In this document: positions 10,614 to 21,300 of the stretch, piece by piece
Layout: every line of letters begins with the position of its first letter
Position numbering within the stretch: position 1 is the first letter of the stretch
Origin: Myxocyprinus asiaticus
Taxonomy: Eukaryota; Chordata; Actinopteri; Cypriniformes; Catostomidae
NCBI RefSeq assembly: GCF_019703515.2
Contig: NC_059374.1
Coordinates: 16,342,245 to 16,406,244, forward strand
Reading direction: 5' to 3'
DNA length: 64,000 nt
Made by a program: the position numbers and the translations under genes
Notes under the pieces: model-generated
What the model was told of the DNA's origin: nothing
Seen by the model: the letters and a program-made list of their open reading frames with translations, nothing else
The model's database searches: none

Positions 10614-10773
10614 CTGAATGAGTGGTTGCATACCAGCTCCTTTTATACCCGTATGTCCAGGGGAGTGGCATGCAAATTCCATTCACCAATTCTCACTGGC
10701 CTTTTTTAAAAAAAGTAGAGGTGTTTGGGGCTCCCAAGGGTGACCCCTAGTGTCACTACATCGACACAACGTC
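10614..10773 (-). repeat. Right ITR of DIRS copy 1
   Basis: Inverted partner of 7785-7945. Beyond it the element continues to 10821 with the extra right-end sequence that is also present in the internal complementary region. Confidence 0.85.
10641..10677 (-). promoter_or_regulatory. Octamer plus TATA box in DIRS right ITR
   Basis: Minus-strand TATAAAA (10641-10647) and ATTTGCAT (10670-10677) mirror the left ITR, so a second promoter-like pair points inward from the 3' end. Confidence 0.55.
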
Positions 10774-11049
10774 TTGTTCCCTCCATCAGGGAACGGAGGT
10801 TACGAAAGTAACCAGGACGTTCTCAAACCTCAAACCATGAGATTCATCCGTGCAGTGCCAAAACACCAACTGACATAAAATGTCCCACTGTAAGTTGCTT
10901 GCAATTTTAGGTTTCAACCACAGATGTCGATAGAGAGCCTGAAGATATTTAGTACAGCCTTAATAAAGTACGTTTTTAGGTAAGCAGGTGAGTAGTATGA
11001 ACATATTCCCATACATACCATATAGACTAACCTAGCATGTTATTTGGAA

Positions 11050-11190
11050 TGCAATGGTCCTTCTGCTGTTGTAGCCCATTCACCTCAAGGTTCGACGTGT
11101 TCTGAGATGCTATTCTGCACACTACAAGTACAGAGTGGTTATTTGAGTTACCATAGCCTTTCTGTCAACTCAAACCAGTCTGAATTACAT
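11050..11190. repeat. Interspersed repeat fragment, family shared with 26.83 kb
   Basis: The stretch containing CTGCTGTTGTAGCCCATTCA, CCTCAAGGTTCGACGTGTTC and GAGATGCTATTCTGC matches 26885-26950. It is a widespread teleost repeat associated with the motif CACTGAGCACTTTATTAGGA. I cannot name the family with certainty. Confidence 0.55.
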
Positions 11191-11395
11191 ATGTTATAGA
11201 CAGATGTGGCTTTTGTCCCATTTTTCCATGAAACATAAACAGAATATGAAAAATTGTTACACACGATTACTTAAAGCAGATGCTCCCAATTAAAATGAGC
11301 CAACATGATATGATGTGTAGATCTCAAGGTAATCTTCACAGAGCATGGAAGGGGAATCAGCTGCTCCCGGGTCCTATTGCCAGCTTCATGCAACA

Positions 11396-12065
11396 TCCAT
11401 CTATGTTTCTAATACCCAGATGCAACTTATCTGTGTTGTTTTTCTCTCAACAATGCGATTTGACCCAGTGTGACTTATATTCAGGTGTGACTTTATTTCC
11501 GGAATATACGGTACTTCATCCTGAAACGTAGGCATTGCCCTGTGACCCGAATGGATGATGTAGTAACAACAACCACAAGGAACAACTTTCTTGGTGTAAG
11601 TATAGAATTTACAGTTGAAAAAAGCCCCCTGACTGTTGTAATTTAACATTTAGAATCTACTGGATTCAAAATCTCCAGAATCTCGCAGATGTAGTAGCTA
11701 ATCAGGGTTTATCTTGCCTACTGTTTTATGAATACTAAAGATCCAGAGACACCTACTCATTTGGCATACAGTTTTTGCCATACTATAAAGTGGGGAATCT
11801 GTCATATTAAGACTCGGGGCAGGTGTAACTGGGGTCCTAGATGCTGCCCTGAACCATGTGCTCAGACACAGCCTAACCAACACAGACTGAATTGGTGACA
11901 TTGCATTCAAACTACAGTACCAAGGTCAAAATCAAAACAGATCACAAACATTGTACTACAGCATTGGGGTTGCGTTTTGGTTGAACACTTTTGTAATAAT
12001 TCAACAGAAAGAGAGTTTTTAAGGCCAAAAAATCCTGAGTGGTACTAGGAAACCAGCTCTTAGCT
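11396..12065 (+). repeat. Duplicated segment, copy A
   Basis: Positions 11396-11453 and 11740-12065 match 14218-14274 and 14291-14619 at roughly 90% by eye. Examples are CTCATTTGGCATACAG, GATGCTGCCCTGAACCATGT and GCTCAGACACAGCCTAACCA. In this copy about 286 bp separate the two matching parts, against 16 bp in the other. The frames differ between copies, so no protein is supported. Confidence 0.8.
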
Positions 12066-12461
12066 AAGAGAGGGGACATTTTAACTGTCAAGCATGTGCT
12101 TAATCTAGCATTAATACATATGATCAGCAGGCCAGACAGGATATGAAAAAAATGTAAAAAAAAAAATCCTGTTACCACTCTATTATTCTTCGTCTGACAC
12201 AGGTCGTCATTTAATGTGTTGTTGTTTTGCCTCGATTACACTAGTATTCTGCTGTGAGCCCTTTGTGTAGTCGATGAGAACAACAAAACAGCTATACTTC
12301 CTGGAGCATAATCCTCCTGACAAATACCCAGAATGCACACAAAACCATACATACACCAGTGTTGGGCAAAATTCAGAATAATGACTCCATCTCTTAGGAT
12401 GGTGAAATGGAATTTGAAGTGGACTGACTTAAATTCTGAATGGCACACAACCCTGATATAC

Positions 12462-13238
12462 TGTAAAAGACCTCTGTTCGGTCAGGAAAGGAGGAAGCTG
12501 GGACCCGGCTGTGCAGTCAACATAAAGTTTTAATGATACAAATGAACTTCAGCATAACATAAAAGGCACACACAAACATATTTCCGTGTGTGTGTGTGTC
12601 TTTCTCTCACTGGCATCTCCGGCTCCCCTTTATCTCTCCCTCCCGCTGATTAGGTGGCTCAGTGCTGGCTGTGCACCCTCACGCCGCCATTTAGACTGGA
12701 TTACCCCCCCCCCCGCCGCCTCCTGGGAACCTGGGGAGAGGGGAGGGGAGGAGAGGGGAGAGAGAAAGAGTGAGCGGGAGAGACAGAATGAGAGAGAGAG
12801 GAGGGAGAGAGTAAAAGTGGCTCGCCAGTCCCCAGACACACTATCGCCTGGTCCTCTGTCTCCTGGCGGATGGCGGCGAGTCCTCCGTCCCCTGGCAGAT
12901 GGCAGCAGCTCCTCCGCTTCCCAGCAGATGGCAGCTGTGAGGACTCTATGACAGCGCATCCCTCCTCCTTCCCAGGTTTTGGCACCAAATTTAAAAGACC
13001 TCTATTCGGTCGGGAAAGGATTGAAGCTGGGACCCGGCTGAGCAGTCAACATAAAGTTTTAATGATATAAATGAATTTCAACAAAACATAAAAGACACAC
13101 ACAAACATAACTCCATGTGTGTCTCTCTCTCTCTCACTGGTGTCTCCAGCTCCCCTTTATCTCTCTCTCCTGCTGATTAGGTGACTCTGCGCTAGCCATG
13201 CACCCTCACGGCCCGGCCATGCCCTCCTCCTCCTCACA
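12462..13238 (-). mobile_element. Miniature LTR element (TRIM-like), 777 bp
   Basis: Two direct repeats (12462 to about 12690, and 12990-13238) share the AAAGACCTCTRTTCGGTC start, the GTCAACATAAAGTTTTAATG block and the GCTGATTAGGTG block. They flank about 300 bp of GA-rich, non-coding interior. On the minus strand the 5' LTR ends and is followed at once by TGGTGCCAAAACCTGGG, the complement of a sequence ending TGGCACCA, which fits a tRNA 3' end as primer. The pentamer TATAC is perfectly repeated at 12457-12461 and 13239-13243. The left LTR has lost about 30 bp of its inner edge. With no coding capacity it is a TRIM-like, non-autonomous retroelement. Confidence 0.8.
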
Positions 13239-13984
13239 TATACATACAATCCCACCCCGCTATCATCAGCTCCATTACCTTCCATAAATCCACAGCTTTA
13301 GAGAGAAGCCCCCACACGCAATCCTGTGCAGCACATCTGTATGCATGTGGGCAGAGGAAGCCCTTTAATAGACGCAAAGCCCTGCTGCAGAATGTCTATA
13401 TGGATCCCATAATCTGACCTGCTTCACCCATAAATGAGCACAGGCAGATGGCCACTGAGAACATTTCTATTTATAATGTACAGGGCAGAGCTAAAGATGA
13501 ACCATAAAAAAAGACAAAAAGAGAACACAAGGGACACAGAAAGAGTGAGAGAAAGGAAGGTGTAGTCGAGGGGTATGGATGATTGAGTCCATCTGAAGGT
13601 GTTGTCGGAGACTACTGTGTCAAGAGACGAGGTCAATAAAACACACTTATCTCCGAGTTACACACCAACCGGTAAAATACAGCGGATAAAAAATAAGTTA
13701 AAATCCATTTTAGGATGCTTTATTTGTGGGGTTTGCAACATATTATTGTGCATGACAGGTTACAAGCACAAGCTCGCACATCTCAATAAATAATACTGGG
13801 AAAAGGATTCATATCAAAATCAAAAGAATGCTGAGACAAAAGTACCTAGATTTTTATGCTTGCCTGTGAAAACTGTTTCCTCCATAATGCTGGGTTATTG
13901 TGGCCGGTTACCATCAATGTAAGTCTGTGGTAGTGGTTCTCAACTGGTTTTGCTTCAGGACCCAGATTTTATATTGGACATCAA

Positions 13985-13986
<2 letters not shown>

Positions 13987-14042
<56 letters not shown>
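13987..14042. repeat. (TA)n microsatellite
   Basis: Uninterrupted TA dinucleotides for about 55 bp. ORFs reading YIYIYI across it are artefacts. Confidence 0.95.
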
Positions 14043-14046
<4 letters not shown>

Positions 14047-14217
14047 TTTTGCTAACCGAACTATGCATGGATATGTGGATAATTGCATTTTATTATTTGC
14101 ATTTACCATTGCTTCCCCCTGCTGTCCACAACCACTTTTAGGTTGCTACCCACCATTTGAGAACCACTGGTCAGGGATTCGTCACCCATTTTATCATCTG
14201 GCAGATGAAAATATGTG

Positions 14218-14619
14218 TCCATCTATGTGTCTAATACCCAGATGTGACTTATCTGTGTTGTTTTTCTCTCAACAACAGATTTGTGACTCAGATCCGGAGA
14301 TACCTACTCATTTGGCATACAGCTTTTGCCATACTATAAAGTTGGGAATTTGTCATATTCAGACACGGGGCAGGTGTAAATGGGGCCCTAGATGCTGCCC
14401 TGAACCATGTGCTCAGACACAGCCTAACCAATACATACTGAATTGGTGACATTGCATTCAGACTACAGTACTACCAAGGTCAAAAGCAAAACAGCTCACA
14501 AAAATTGTACTGCGGCCTTGGAGTTGCATTTTGGTGGAACACTTTTGTAATAACTCAACAGAAAGAGAGATTTTATGGCCAAAAAATACTGATTGGTACA
14601 AGGAAACCAGCTCTTAGCT
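14218..14619 (+). repeat. Duplicated segment, copy B
   Basis: Partner of 11396-12065. It ends at CTCTTAGCT, followed by GCTCGCACATCTCAATAAAT. That 20-mer also occurs at 13771-13791, so this copy adjoins another small duplication. Confidence 0.8.
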
Positions 14620-17101
14620 CGCACATCTCAATAAATGGCTGTCCAAAGTTAAGAAGTTTGTTGTTCTCTTCAAAAATGAACAAAGATACATTAATGAGTT
14701 TGCAGGTTGGTGTATGAAACTGGTGTAACTACGCAAACTTGGCGATACAGTTTCTCTTTATGTTGCATTCATTCAAGTTGTCAAACCAAAAAACGACATA
14801 CTTGTAACTGAAAATACATCAAATAGGCATAATATGAAAGATACATATACACAATATATCATCCAGTGATGGCTAGTGTAAATAATCTCTGTCCTTTGAT
14901 AATTATTTGGCTCAAATTTAATGGAAAACTTTATGAGTTGCGCTCCATGTCACTGCAGAATGTTTGACACAGTGTTGGCAGTGTGTGCATATCTTTGTAG
15001 AAAATAATTGCTTTGAATTTTAGAACATGCCATGTTGTCCACCAGACACATCCTGTGTGCAGCCCCATTTAATTTACCCTGCAGCTCACACTTTGCAAAA
15101 GTTGTTTTGAGAAAATGTATTGCACTATTGTGCAATGAGCAGCCCAATTTATATCTGAAAAAAATCCTGATATTTATCGATAATCATGAAAAAGGCATCG
15201 ATCCCAAGCCTAATATTTTATTAACATAACTCCCAAACCTAAACCCCAAATATAAACCTAACCGTTAGTGGAGTAAAATTTAATTTTAGAGGGAAAATGT
15301 AACCTCTGAATTGCACTTATCATTGTTTATGTGAATGTAATTACTTCCTGGTTTCCATTGAACCAGAATCAGTGTCTCTGAGGCTGCTCGCATAACATGC
15401 TTAGTAGTACTAGAGGAAAATTTGTATACGCTCGAATTGATGCAAAAATGTCTGATTGGAAATGCCGCTTGTCTGTAATTTGGCTGAATTGGATTGATTT
15501 CAGAGTACATTAACATTCTAAACATGTGATTTCCTGTGTGATCATGTCTCCTCAACAATGCATGATATGAGGTATCATTCATGTCTGTAGCACAAACAGT
15601 GCAGGACTAGTTATGTGTTGCTTACTGTAGGGTTAGGGCTTTGTTCACAAAGTATGAGGAATTGTAATAATGATGCTTGCCTTAGCAAGTACCACCAAAA
15701 ATTTAAAAGACATATCTGTGTTTTTATGGAAAAGAATAGGGCTTCACACTTTTGGTCTGATAAAAGGAAGGTGACTTTGTGATAAGAATGCCGTACCATG
15801 AATGGGAAATCCCACCCTGTAGATTCAAATCCTACTATCTCAAAGCACTCAGGCATTAAACCCTCTCTTCTCCAGGAGCACCCTATGGCTTCATACTCTT
15901 AGGAAATACAGATAAAAAGAGGAGTTAGAGAATTCCCCTTTTTGTCTGTGTTTCATAAGGATAGGGATATGAAAAGACAAGATGTCTTTGGTTCAAACTA
16001 GTGCAAACTAGAAATGTCTGGTAAAGCAGGGCCTAATATTTCTGAATGTCAGCTTTTAAAGACTGATACTGCAACAAAAATCGGCAAAAAAGAAAAAGAA
16101 AAAAGTTTTACATTTTTGGTCACGTGAATAAGTACACCATTTCCCCAAGCCAACACCAATCTCTTTATTTGTGCACACTTGAAGTCAACATGCAAACAGC
16201 AAACATTTTACTCTTGTAATCTGACTTCTTTCCAAGTGAAATTGGGTATTCAACAAGAAAATGAATTGAAAGTGATGTTCCTCATTTGTTAGTCACTTGT
16301 CTGCTAAATAATAACTTGTAAATCAAAACATATAGGGTGGAACTTTATTATACTGTATCCATCGACATCTGGAATTGATGGGCTCATTAAAAGTGGCTGT
16401 TACATACCAAATTGGATCCAGGTTGCTGGATAACAGAGATTGAAATATAAGATGGATTCATGACATCAGCCAAAAAGGAAAGTTGTTTCAGAGGCAAAGC
16501 AAGTTTGCAAAATCTTGATAAGAGATTATGAAGACAAACAGTTCTTTCTTTTGGCAAAACGTGCACTAATGTGTCATACGCAATACACGAATGTGTATTA
16601 AGAAGGTAAATACTAGGGTAAATTTGGATTTTACGTTGAGTTTAAATGCTGATCAGCCCTAAATAAACAAGGCATAATTTCAATATGGACTTAATGGAAG
16701 ACCCAGCATCAGTCAGATAAAAGTGAACATGATTCTGGGTGACAGGAACTGTATTATAGGTCTCAGCCTCACTGATTTTCACTCAGCCAGAGAAAGAAGA
16801 AGACAGACTGTAGGGATCGGTCATCCTTGAAAGGCCAAATACGAAGTGATGGTGTCCCACAGTGCTGGATCTGTTTCTCTGCAGGAACCCTAGATTGGAT
16901 TAGTAAAGGCTTTGGCTGTGGTTTGACTGGCTGTAACCATAGATCAATGGAGGGCCTTTGAGTGCAGGACAAATATATAAAGTGCACTTAAGCATATCTT
17001 AATTATAAAAACAGACACAATACTGGAGATATACTGAAGTCTGGATTTGAACTGACAACGCTCAATGCTATATTTTTATGAGTCGTGTTTCACATAGTTA
17101 T
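14620..17101. other. Non-coding; repeat remnant near 15.23-15.45 kb, no gene
   Basis: No coherent frame found. The piece around 15230-15440 (CTAAACCCC...CCTAACC, then TTCCATTGAACCAGAATCAG) resembles a dispersed fish repeat, but its limits cannot be set from this window. Confidence 0.4.
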
Positions 17102-17105
17102 TTAA

Positions 17106-17735
17106 CCCTTGTATGGTCTTAACGATCAACTCCCTACTTTGAACCTGCAGGGTCAAATTGACCCTTTTTATCTTCAGTTTCAAAAGCTTGTAATAAAGGC
17201 TCTATTCACTCCTATCACTCTTCTTTTAAATCATTTCTGTAGGTGGCAGCAAACACAATAATTTTTTTTATAGTTTTTTCTATCTCATTCTATCACAATA
17301 TACAGATCTGAAAGGCAGGGGGTGCCCCAACATGTTTTGTGACTCCGCCCATAGACATCCAGTCTTTTTTTAGGAAGTCCCAACCTTCCTCCATGCTTTG
17401 TGGAATACATTGTCCTCTGAATGGACTGCAGACTTGATCTTGGTGTTATTTGAAAGTGATGTATAACTTTTCATCATCAATAATCGGGAAAATTTTCAAA
17501 CAATGATTTTTTTTATTTCTTTAGTATTATTATTTTTGCTGAACTGCATTTTTTCTGCAAATTGACCCTGTAAGTACATCGTAGGTACTTTTTTATAGCT
17601 TCTTTTATAAACACATTAAATAAAATAAAAATAAAAAATGTTAAGAAGTTTCAAGCCGAAAAGTTTAATTGAAGTTTATGTGTATCATTTTTAAAATAAA
17701 AAAGGGTCAAATTGACCCTTAGTTCCAAGTAGGGG
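17106..17735. mobile_element. piggyBac-like TTAA-flanked MITE
   Basis: TTAA occurs at both borders (17102-17105 and 17736-17739), directly abutting CCC at the left and GGG at the right, the signature of piggyBac insertions. Subterminal inverted sequence supports this: CTACTTTGAACCTGCAGGGT then CAAATTGACCC near 17134-17165, against GGGTCAAATTGACCC then TTAGTTCCAAGTAGGGG near 17704-17735. The GGGTCAAATTGACCC motif is itself palindromic. There is no transposase frame in 630 bp, so it is non-autonomous. Confidence 0.75.
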
Positions 17736-17739
17736 TTAA

Positions 17740-18449
17740 AGAAAATTTGGAATTTTAAGTTGCTGCTGGTTGCTTGTCGAAAAAGAGTTAAAGATGTCTA
17801 GATCATCAAAACCCTTAATATGCATTTTTAATATACTACACACTGAGGAACTTTTATTACAATTTGGGTTCTGGGTTTTAAAACAGGGACTAAAAAGTAA
17901 ATACTTTTCATTTCGGTTTGTTCTGAGCAGAAACAGTATTTTTTTAGTTCCAGTTACGGCATTCTGCAGCCTCCTTTCCAAAAGGTAACCGGATAAAATT
18001 AAAGAGCGGTTAATAACATAAATATTTTTGGGGATATATTTAATATTACGAATACATTTATTAAAAGATGTTAGTTTATATAGGCATTATTTACTTTAAA
18101 AGAAATGTATTAAAAAAATCTGACAAAGAAAATTGCATCTTCATGAGACGAGTTATTCTCTGATTGTGACGTCAAACTGTAAAGATGCATGCAGACAACA
18201 CTAGAATGCCGGTAAAGGTGTTTACATGCAATGCAAAATCGGGGTAATGTACGTCCACTGGTTTATTCTTAAGCTGTTTATGACCTTACACCCATAAAGG
18301 AAAGCCATTTATTGTCTTTATATGAACACACACTTTGTCGGCTTATTAAGCAAAATCAGGATGAAAGAACGTGCATTCAAACGCGGTCAGTGGTGATTTC
18401 CACACAACTCAAAGTGTCAGTGCTACAAAAAGCCAGTATCATCACAATG
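17740..18449. other. Non-coding, no gene recognised
   Basis: AT-rich sequence. A 72-codon plus-strand frame beginning at 17770 has no recognisable features. Confidence 0.4.
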
Positions 18450-18805
18450 TTTGGTGGATTTTACAACCTGCTCTCATAGGATCATGTATGTAATTATACC
18501 TACATTTTTGCTAAATAATTTTTAATAAGCTCATAGTATGTATCATGGCAGTTTCCTGGTGAAACAAACACTAGAAACGATACAACAACAATTCTTTTTA
18601 TTCACTTTCACACAAATCCCAAGTAAAACAGTAGGTTATCAGTTCATAAACACTCACCTCTCGATTTCCTCACACAATGCTAACATATGACATCAAAACT
18701 CTTTACCTATTGTGCAAAACTTGTAAGGCGATACATTTTCAAGTTTGCATTACATATTCAACTACATTTATAATCTTTTTCAACTTTGTGCAGTAGCTCG
18801 ACTGT
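18450..18805 (+). repeat. Dispersed repeat with tRNA-like end, copy 1
   Basis: Shares an ordered series of blocks with 41420-41760: TTTTTGCTAAAT, GGCAGTTTSCTGGTGAAA, TCACACAAATC, TTATCAGTTC and CTTATGACATCAA. It ends in TTGTGCAGTAGCTCGACTGTTA, the start of a tRNA-like domain that is cut short here. Confidence 0.65.
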
Positions 18806-18809
18806 TAAG

Positions 18810-19065
18810 TAATATTTCACCAAAAAATTAAAAGTCTGCCTTTTACCCTCATATCTTTCAAAAACCTGTATGACTTTCTTCCTTCCATGGAACACAAGAG
18901 GAGACATTTAGCAGAATGTTCACGGCATGTTACTCATTTCCATACAATGAAAGCATACTGTGACCAAGGACTGTCAATCACCAAAAAAGACCATGAACTT
19001 ATCATAACAGTAATCCATACCACTTGTGTGCTTCATTCCTAGCTTTCTGAGACAAACTGTATTTT
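18810..19065. repeat. Fish MITE fragment (TTCACCCAAAAATGAAAATT type)
   Basis: Contains the ordered motifs TTCACCAAAAAATTAAAA, CCTGTATGACTTTCTTCC, ATGGAACACAAGAGGAGA and CCATACAATGAAAG. These are typical of a very abundant fish MITE family; a shorter fragment of the same family lies at 35.22 kb. Its start abuts the truncated tRNA-like domain. Confidence 0.6.
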
Positions 19066-19609
19066 TTAATTAGTCCACTGTTTGTGTGATGTTAGCTTTT
19101 AAATTAATGATGTCAGAGCTCTCTGAGAAGCGAACGTGCCGTGGCCACGCAAGGGGCAATCCATGAAGAGTGTGTTTGTAAATTGAGTGTGTGCATTGTG
19201 GAAGTCAGAATAGATTCGTGGAACCCTCTGTTGAAGCTTAGTGAGGTGCAGAACAATGGCCAGCAGGGTAGGGCGATCTAGCTCCCGACATGTGGGCAAA
19301 GACGAGGTATCCTCCGTGGAAACCCAGCTGACATGCAGCAAACTGGAAGGAAACTACACACCCGACACGTGGGCAACCAACAGATACATGAGACAGGACC
19401 AACTAGGCAGAGAGACTGAGGTTAGTTACATATAATGATCATTACAGACTACATTCAACAATACTGAACTACATTCAGTCAGCACTGACCTACATTTAAC
19501 AAACCAGCCAAGGACATCACACATGAGGGGATTCAAATAGGCAGGAACAAACAAGGAACAGGTGCCGCTCGCTCTGCTCGAAAGTTGGCATGATCAGCGT
19601 TCACATGGA
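19066..19609. other. Left part of an LTR-like repeat disrupted by DIRS copy 2
   Basis: No gene recognised. The end next to the DIRS (CAGGTGCCGCTCGCTCTG) recurs inverted on the far side (AGCGGCACCTGAAAC at 22881). The two flanks therefore seem to be parts of one older repeat. A weak resemblance of 19099-19341 (minus) to a retroelement pol N-terminus was considered and not accepted. Confidence 0.4.
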
Positions 19610-19657
19610 AATGTCTTGGTTACTGATGTAAACTCTGTTCCCTGATGGAGGGAACGA

Positions 19658-19821
19658 GACGTTGTGTCGATGTAGTGACACTAGGGGTTCGATCTTCAGA
19701 GCCCCAATCACCTTTGCTTAAAATAGAAAAGGCCAATGAAAATTGGCGAGTGGAATTTGCATGCCACTCTCCTTCCCGGACATAAGGGTATAAAAGGAGA
19801 TGGCGTGCATCACTCATTCAG
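19658..19821 (-). repeat. 3'-side ITR of DIRS copy 2
   Basis: Inverted partner of 22654-22817, equal in length (164 bp) and closely similar. Confidence 0.85.
19755..19795 (+). promoter_or_regulatory. Octamer plus TATA box, DIRS copy 2
   Basis: ATTTGCAT (19755-19762) then TATAAAA (19789-19795), pointing into the element. Confidence 0.55.
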
Positions 19822-19884
19822 ATTTATGCAGAGGAGCCGATAGAGAGTCCCGGCCATGTCAGCGGCCGGTTCAGCGCTGCGGCA

Positions 19885-20010
19885 GGAGGGACACAATGTC
19901 TCGTTCCCTCCATCAGGGAACAGAGGTTATATCAGTAACCAAGACGTTCCCTGTCTGTCACTCACTCGACATTGTGTCGATGTAGTGACACTAGGGGTTC
20001 CTATAGGAAA
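19885..20010. repeat. Internal complementary region of DIRS copy 2
   Basis: Contains the end sequences of both termini in inverted order, joined at GTT (19946-19948): GTAACCAAGAC before it and CCCTGTCTGTCACTCACTCG after it. Confidence 0.85.
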
Positions 20011-20170
20011 TGCCACAGGCGCTGAACTGTGTCACGAGGTACGGAAGAGTGGACATGGGCAAGCTGCTGCGTGCCTCGCGGGGAACTTTTGTGGACAAAA
20101 AGCGCACATTATCACCTTTGAAAAAGGGGAAAGGTGCAATGCAAGCGGTATACCCAACCAGCCACCCGGT

Positions 20171-20860
20171 CTACCTGCTGTTACTGTGTAACACTTGGGT
20201 AAAAACCAGGTCTATGCATAGGTTATAAAACCTCACAAAGGTATTGGGCGTAGTCCAACCAGCAGCTCTGCATATGTCTGCAAGAGAGGCCCCCCTTTCC
20301 AGTGCCCAGGAGGACGCAACACCTCTAGTGGAGTGCGCCCGGACTCCCAAGGGGCACAGCAAGTCCTGAGACTGGTATGCGAGGAAAATGGCATCCACAA
20401 TCCAATGGGCTAATCTCTGCTTGGAGACAACTTTCCCCTTCTGCTTTCCTCCAAAACAGACAAAGAGCTGCTCCAAGTGTCTAAAGCTCTGCGTGCAGTC
20501 TAGATTGATGCGCAGAGTGTGAACTGGACACAGCAGCTACAAGGCTGGGTCTTCTTCCTCTGAAGGGAGCACTTGCAGGTTAACCACCTGATCTCGAAAA
20601 GGAGTGGGGGGAACTTTGGGCATGTAACCGGGCCGGGGTCTCAAGATCCCCCACCCTCTTGATGGAAGTGACCAGGAAGGCCACTAGGAGGGCCATCTTC
20701 AGGGACAGAGTGCTGAGCTTGGCCTGCTCCAGGGGCTCATAGGGGGCTCTGTGTAGGGCAGGTAGGATCACAGAGAGATCCCAAGAAGGGATCAGGTGTG
20801 GTCTAGGAGGATTCAAACTCCTCGCGCTTTTGAGGAAGTAGGTCTTCCGCATCCCGTCCA
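20171..20860 (-). pseudogene. DIRS tyrosine recombinase, fragmented
   Basis: The C-terminal piece (about 20171-20476) keeps LRAHSTRG-type HSTRGVASSWALERG with the His-x-x-Arg box, and FVRFYNL with the tyrosine. The piece upstream (about 20640-20850) has IPSWDLSVILPALHRAPYEP and the first arginine in SIKRVGDL, but in a different frame. About 100 N-terminal codons (the SFLQERLEGRLSPS part of other copies) are deleted and joined to the end of the RNase H region. At least one frameshift lies between 20476 and 20640. All three catalytic elements survive as sequence, but not in one frame. Confidence 0.8.
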
Positions 20861-21300
20861 GGAGCCAGACGTGGAGATTCCAGAGGTCCGGCCGCGGGTG
20901 CTGGAGCGTGCCCTGCCCCTGAGTGAGAAGGTCCTGCCTCAGGGGAATGCGCCAGGGAGGTGCTACTGTCAGGAGCATCAATGAACAGGACTTGCTGCTC
21001 GTCCTCCCTGACTTTGCACAGAGTCTGTACAATGAGGCTCACAGGATAAAACGCATACTTGCGAAGCCCCCGAGGCCAGCTGTGCGCCAAGGCATCCATG
21101 CCCAAATCTCTCCAAATCAGCTGGACTACATGGGGGTGGAGTCTCCACTTGTGACATGCGACGCGAGCGTATGCCACCTTGGCAGTTTATGTATGCTACG
21201 GTCGCTGTGTTGTCAGTTCGGACCAACACATGCTTGCCCTGAATCAACGGCTGGAGCCTCCTCAGGGCCAGCAATACTGCCAGCAATTCTAAGCAGTTGA
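20803..21300 (-). pseudogene. DIRS RNase H fragment
   Basis: On the minus strand, LLALRRLQPLIQGKHVLVRT then DNTATVAYINCQGG matches the RNase H core of copy 3, including the TDN aspartate. The rest (KWRLHPHVVQLIW...HSWPRGLRKYAF) continues in another frame. The RT that should precede it is missing: gag joins directly to this segment near 21290. The tail ends PLESPRLAPGRDAEDL, the same point at which copy 1 is rearranged. Confidence 0.8.

Larger units (their letters stand above)
7763..10821 (+). mobile_element. DIRS retrotransposon copy 1, internally deleted
   Basis: The structure is diagnostic of DIRS elements. Inverted terminal repeats (7785-7945 against 10614-10773) flank the element. An internal complementary region around 10437-10560 matches both outer ends: its left half is complementary to the left terminus and its right half to the right terminus. 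A tyrosine recombinase frame is present. Both termini are GTT (7763-7765 and 10819-10821), and the internal region has the matching AAC at its centre (10486-10488), as expected for integration of a circular intermediate without target duplication. Coding order is gag then recombinase. The reverse transcriptase and RNase H region is deleted, leaving about 20 residues of the RNase H tail (PLESPHLAPGWDAEDLSGLPP) at the junction. It is non-autonomous. Confidence 0.9.

Noticed and set aside
19099..19341. Possible gypsy pol fragment (minus, LTKLQQRVPRIYSDFHNAHT)
   Set aside because: Only a faint likeness to the region before RT; no catalytic motifs and no neighbouring pol sequence.
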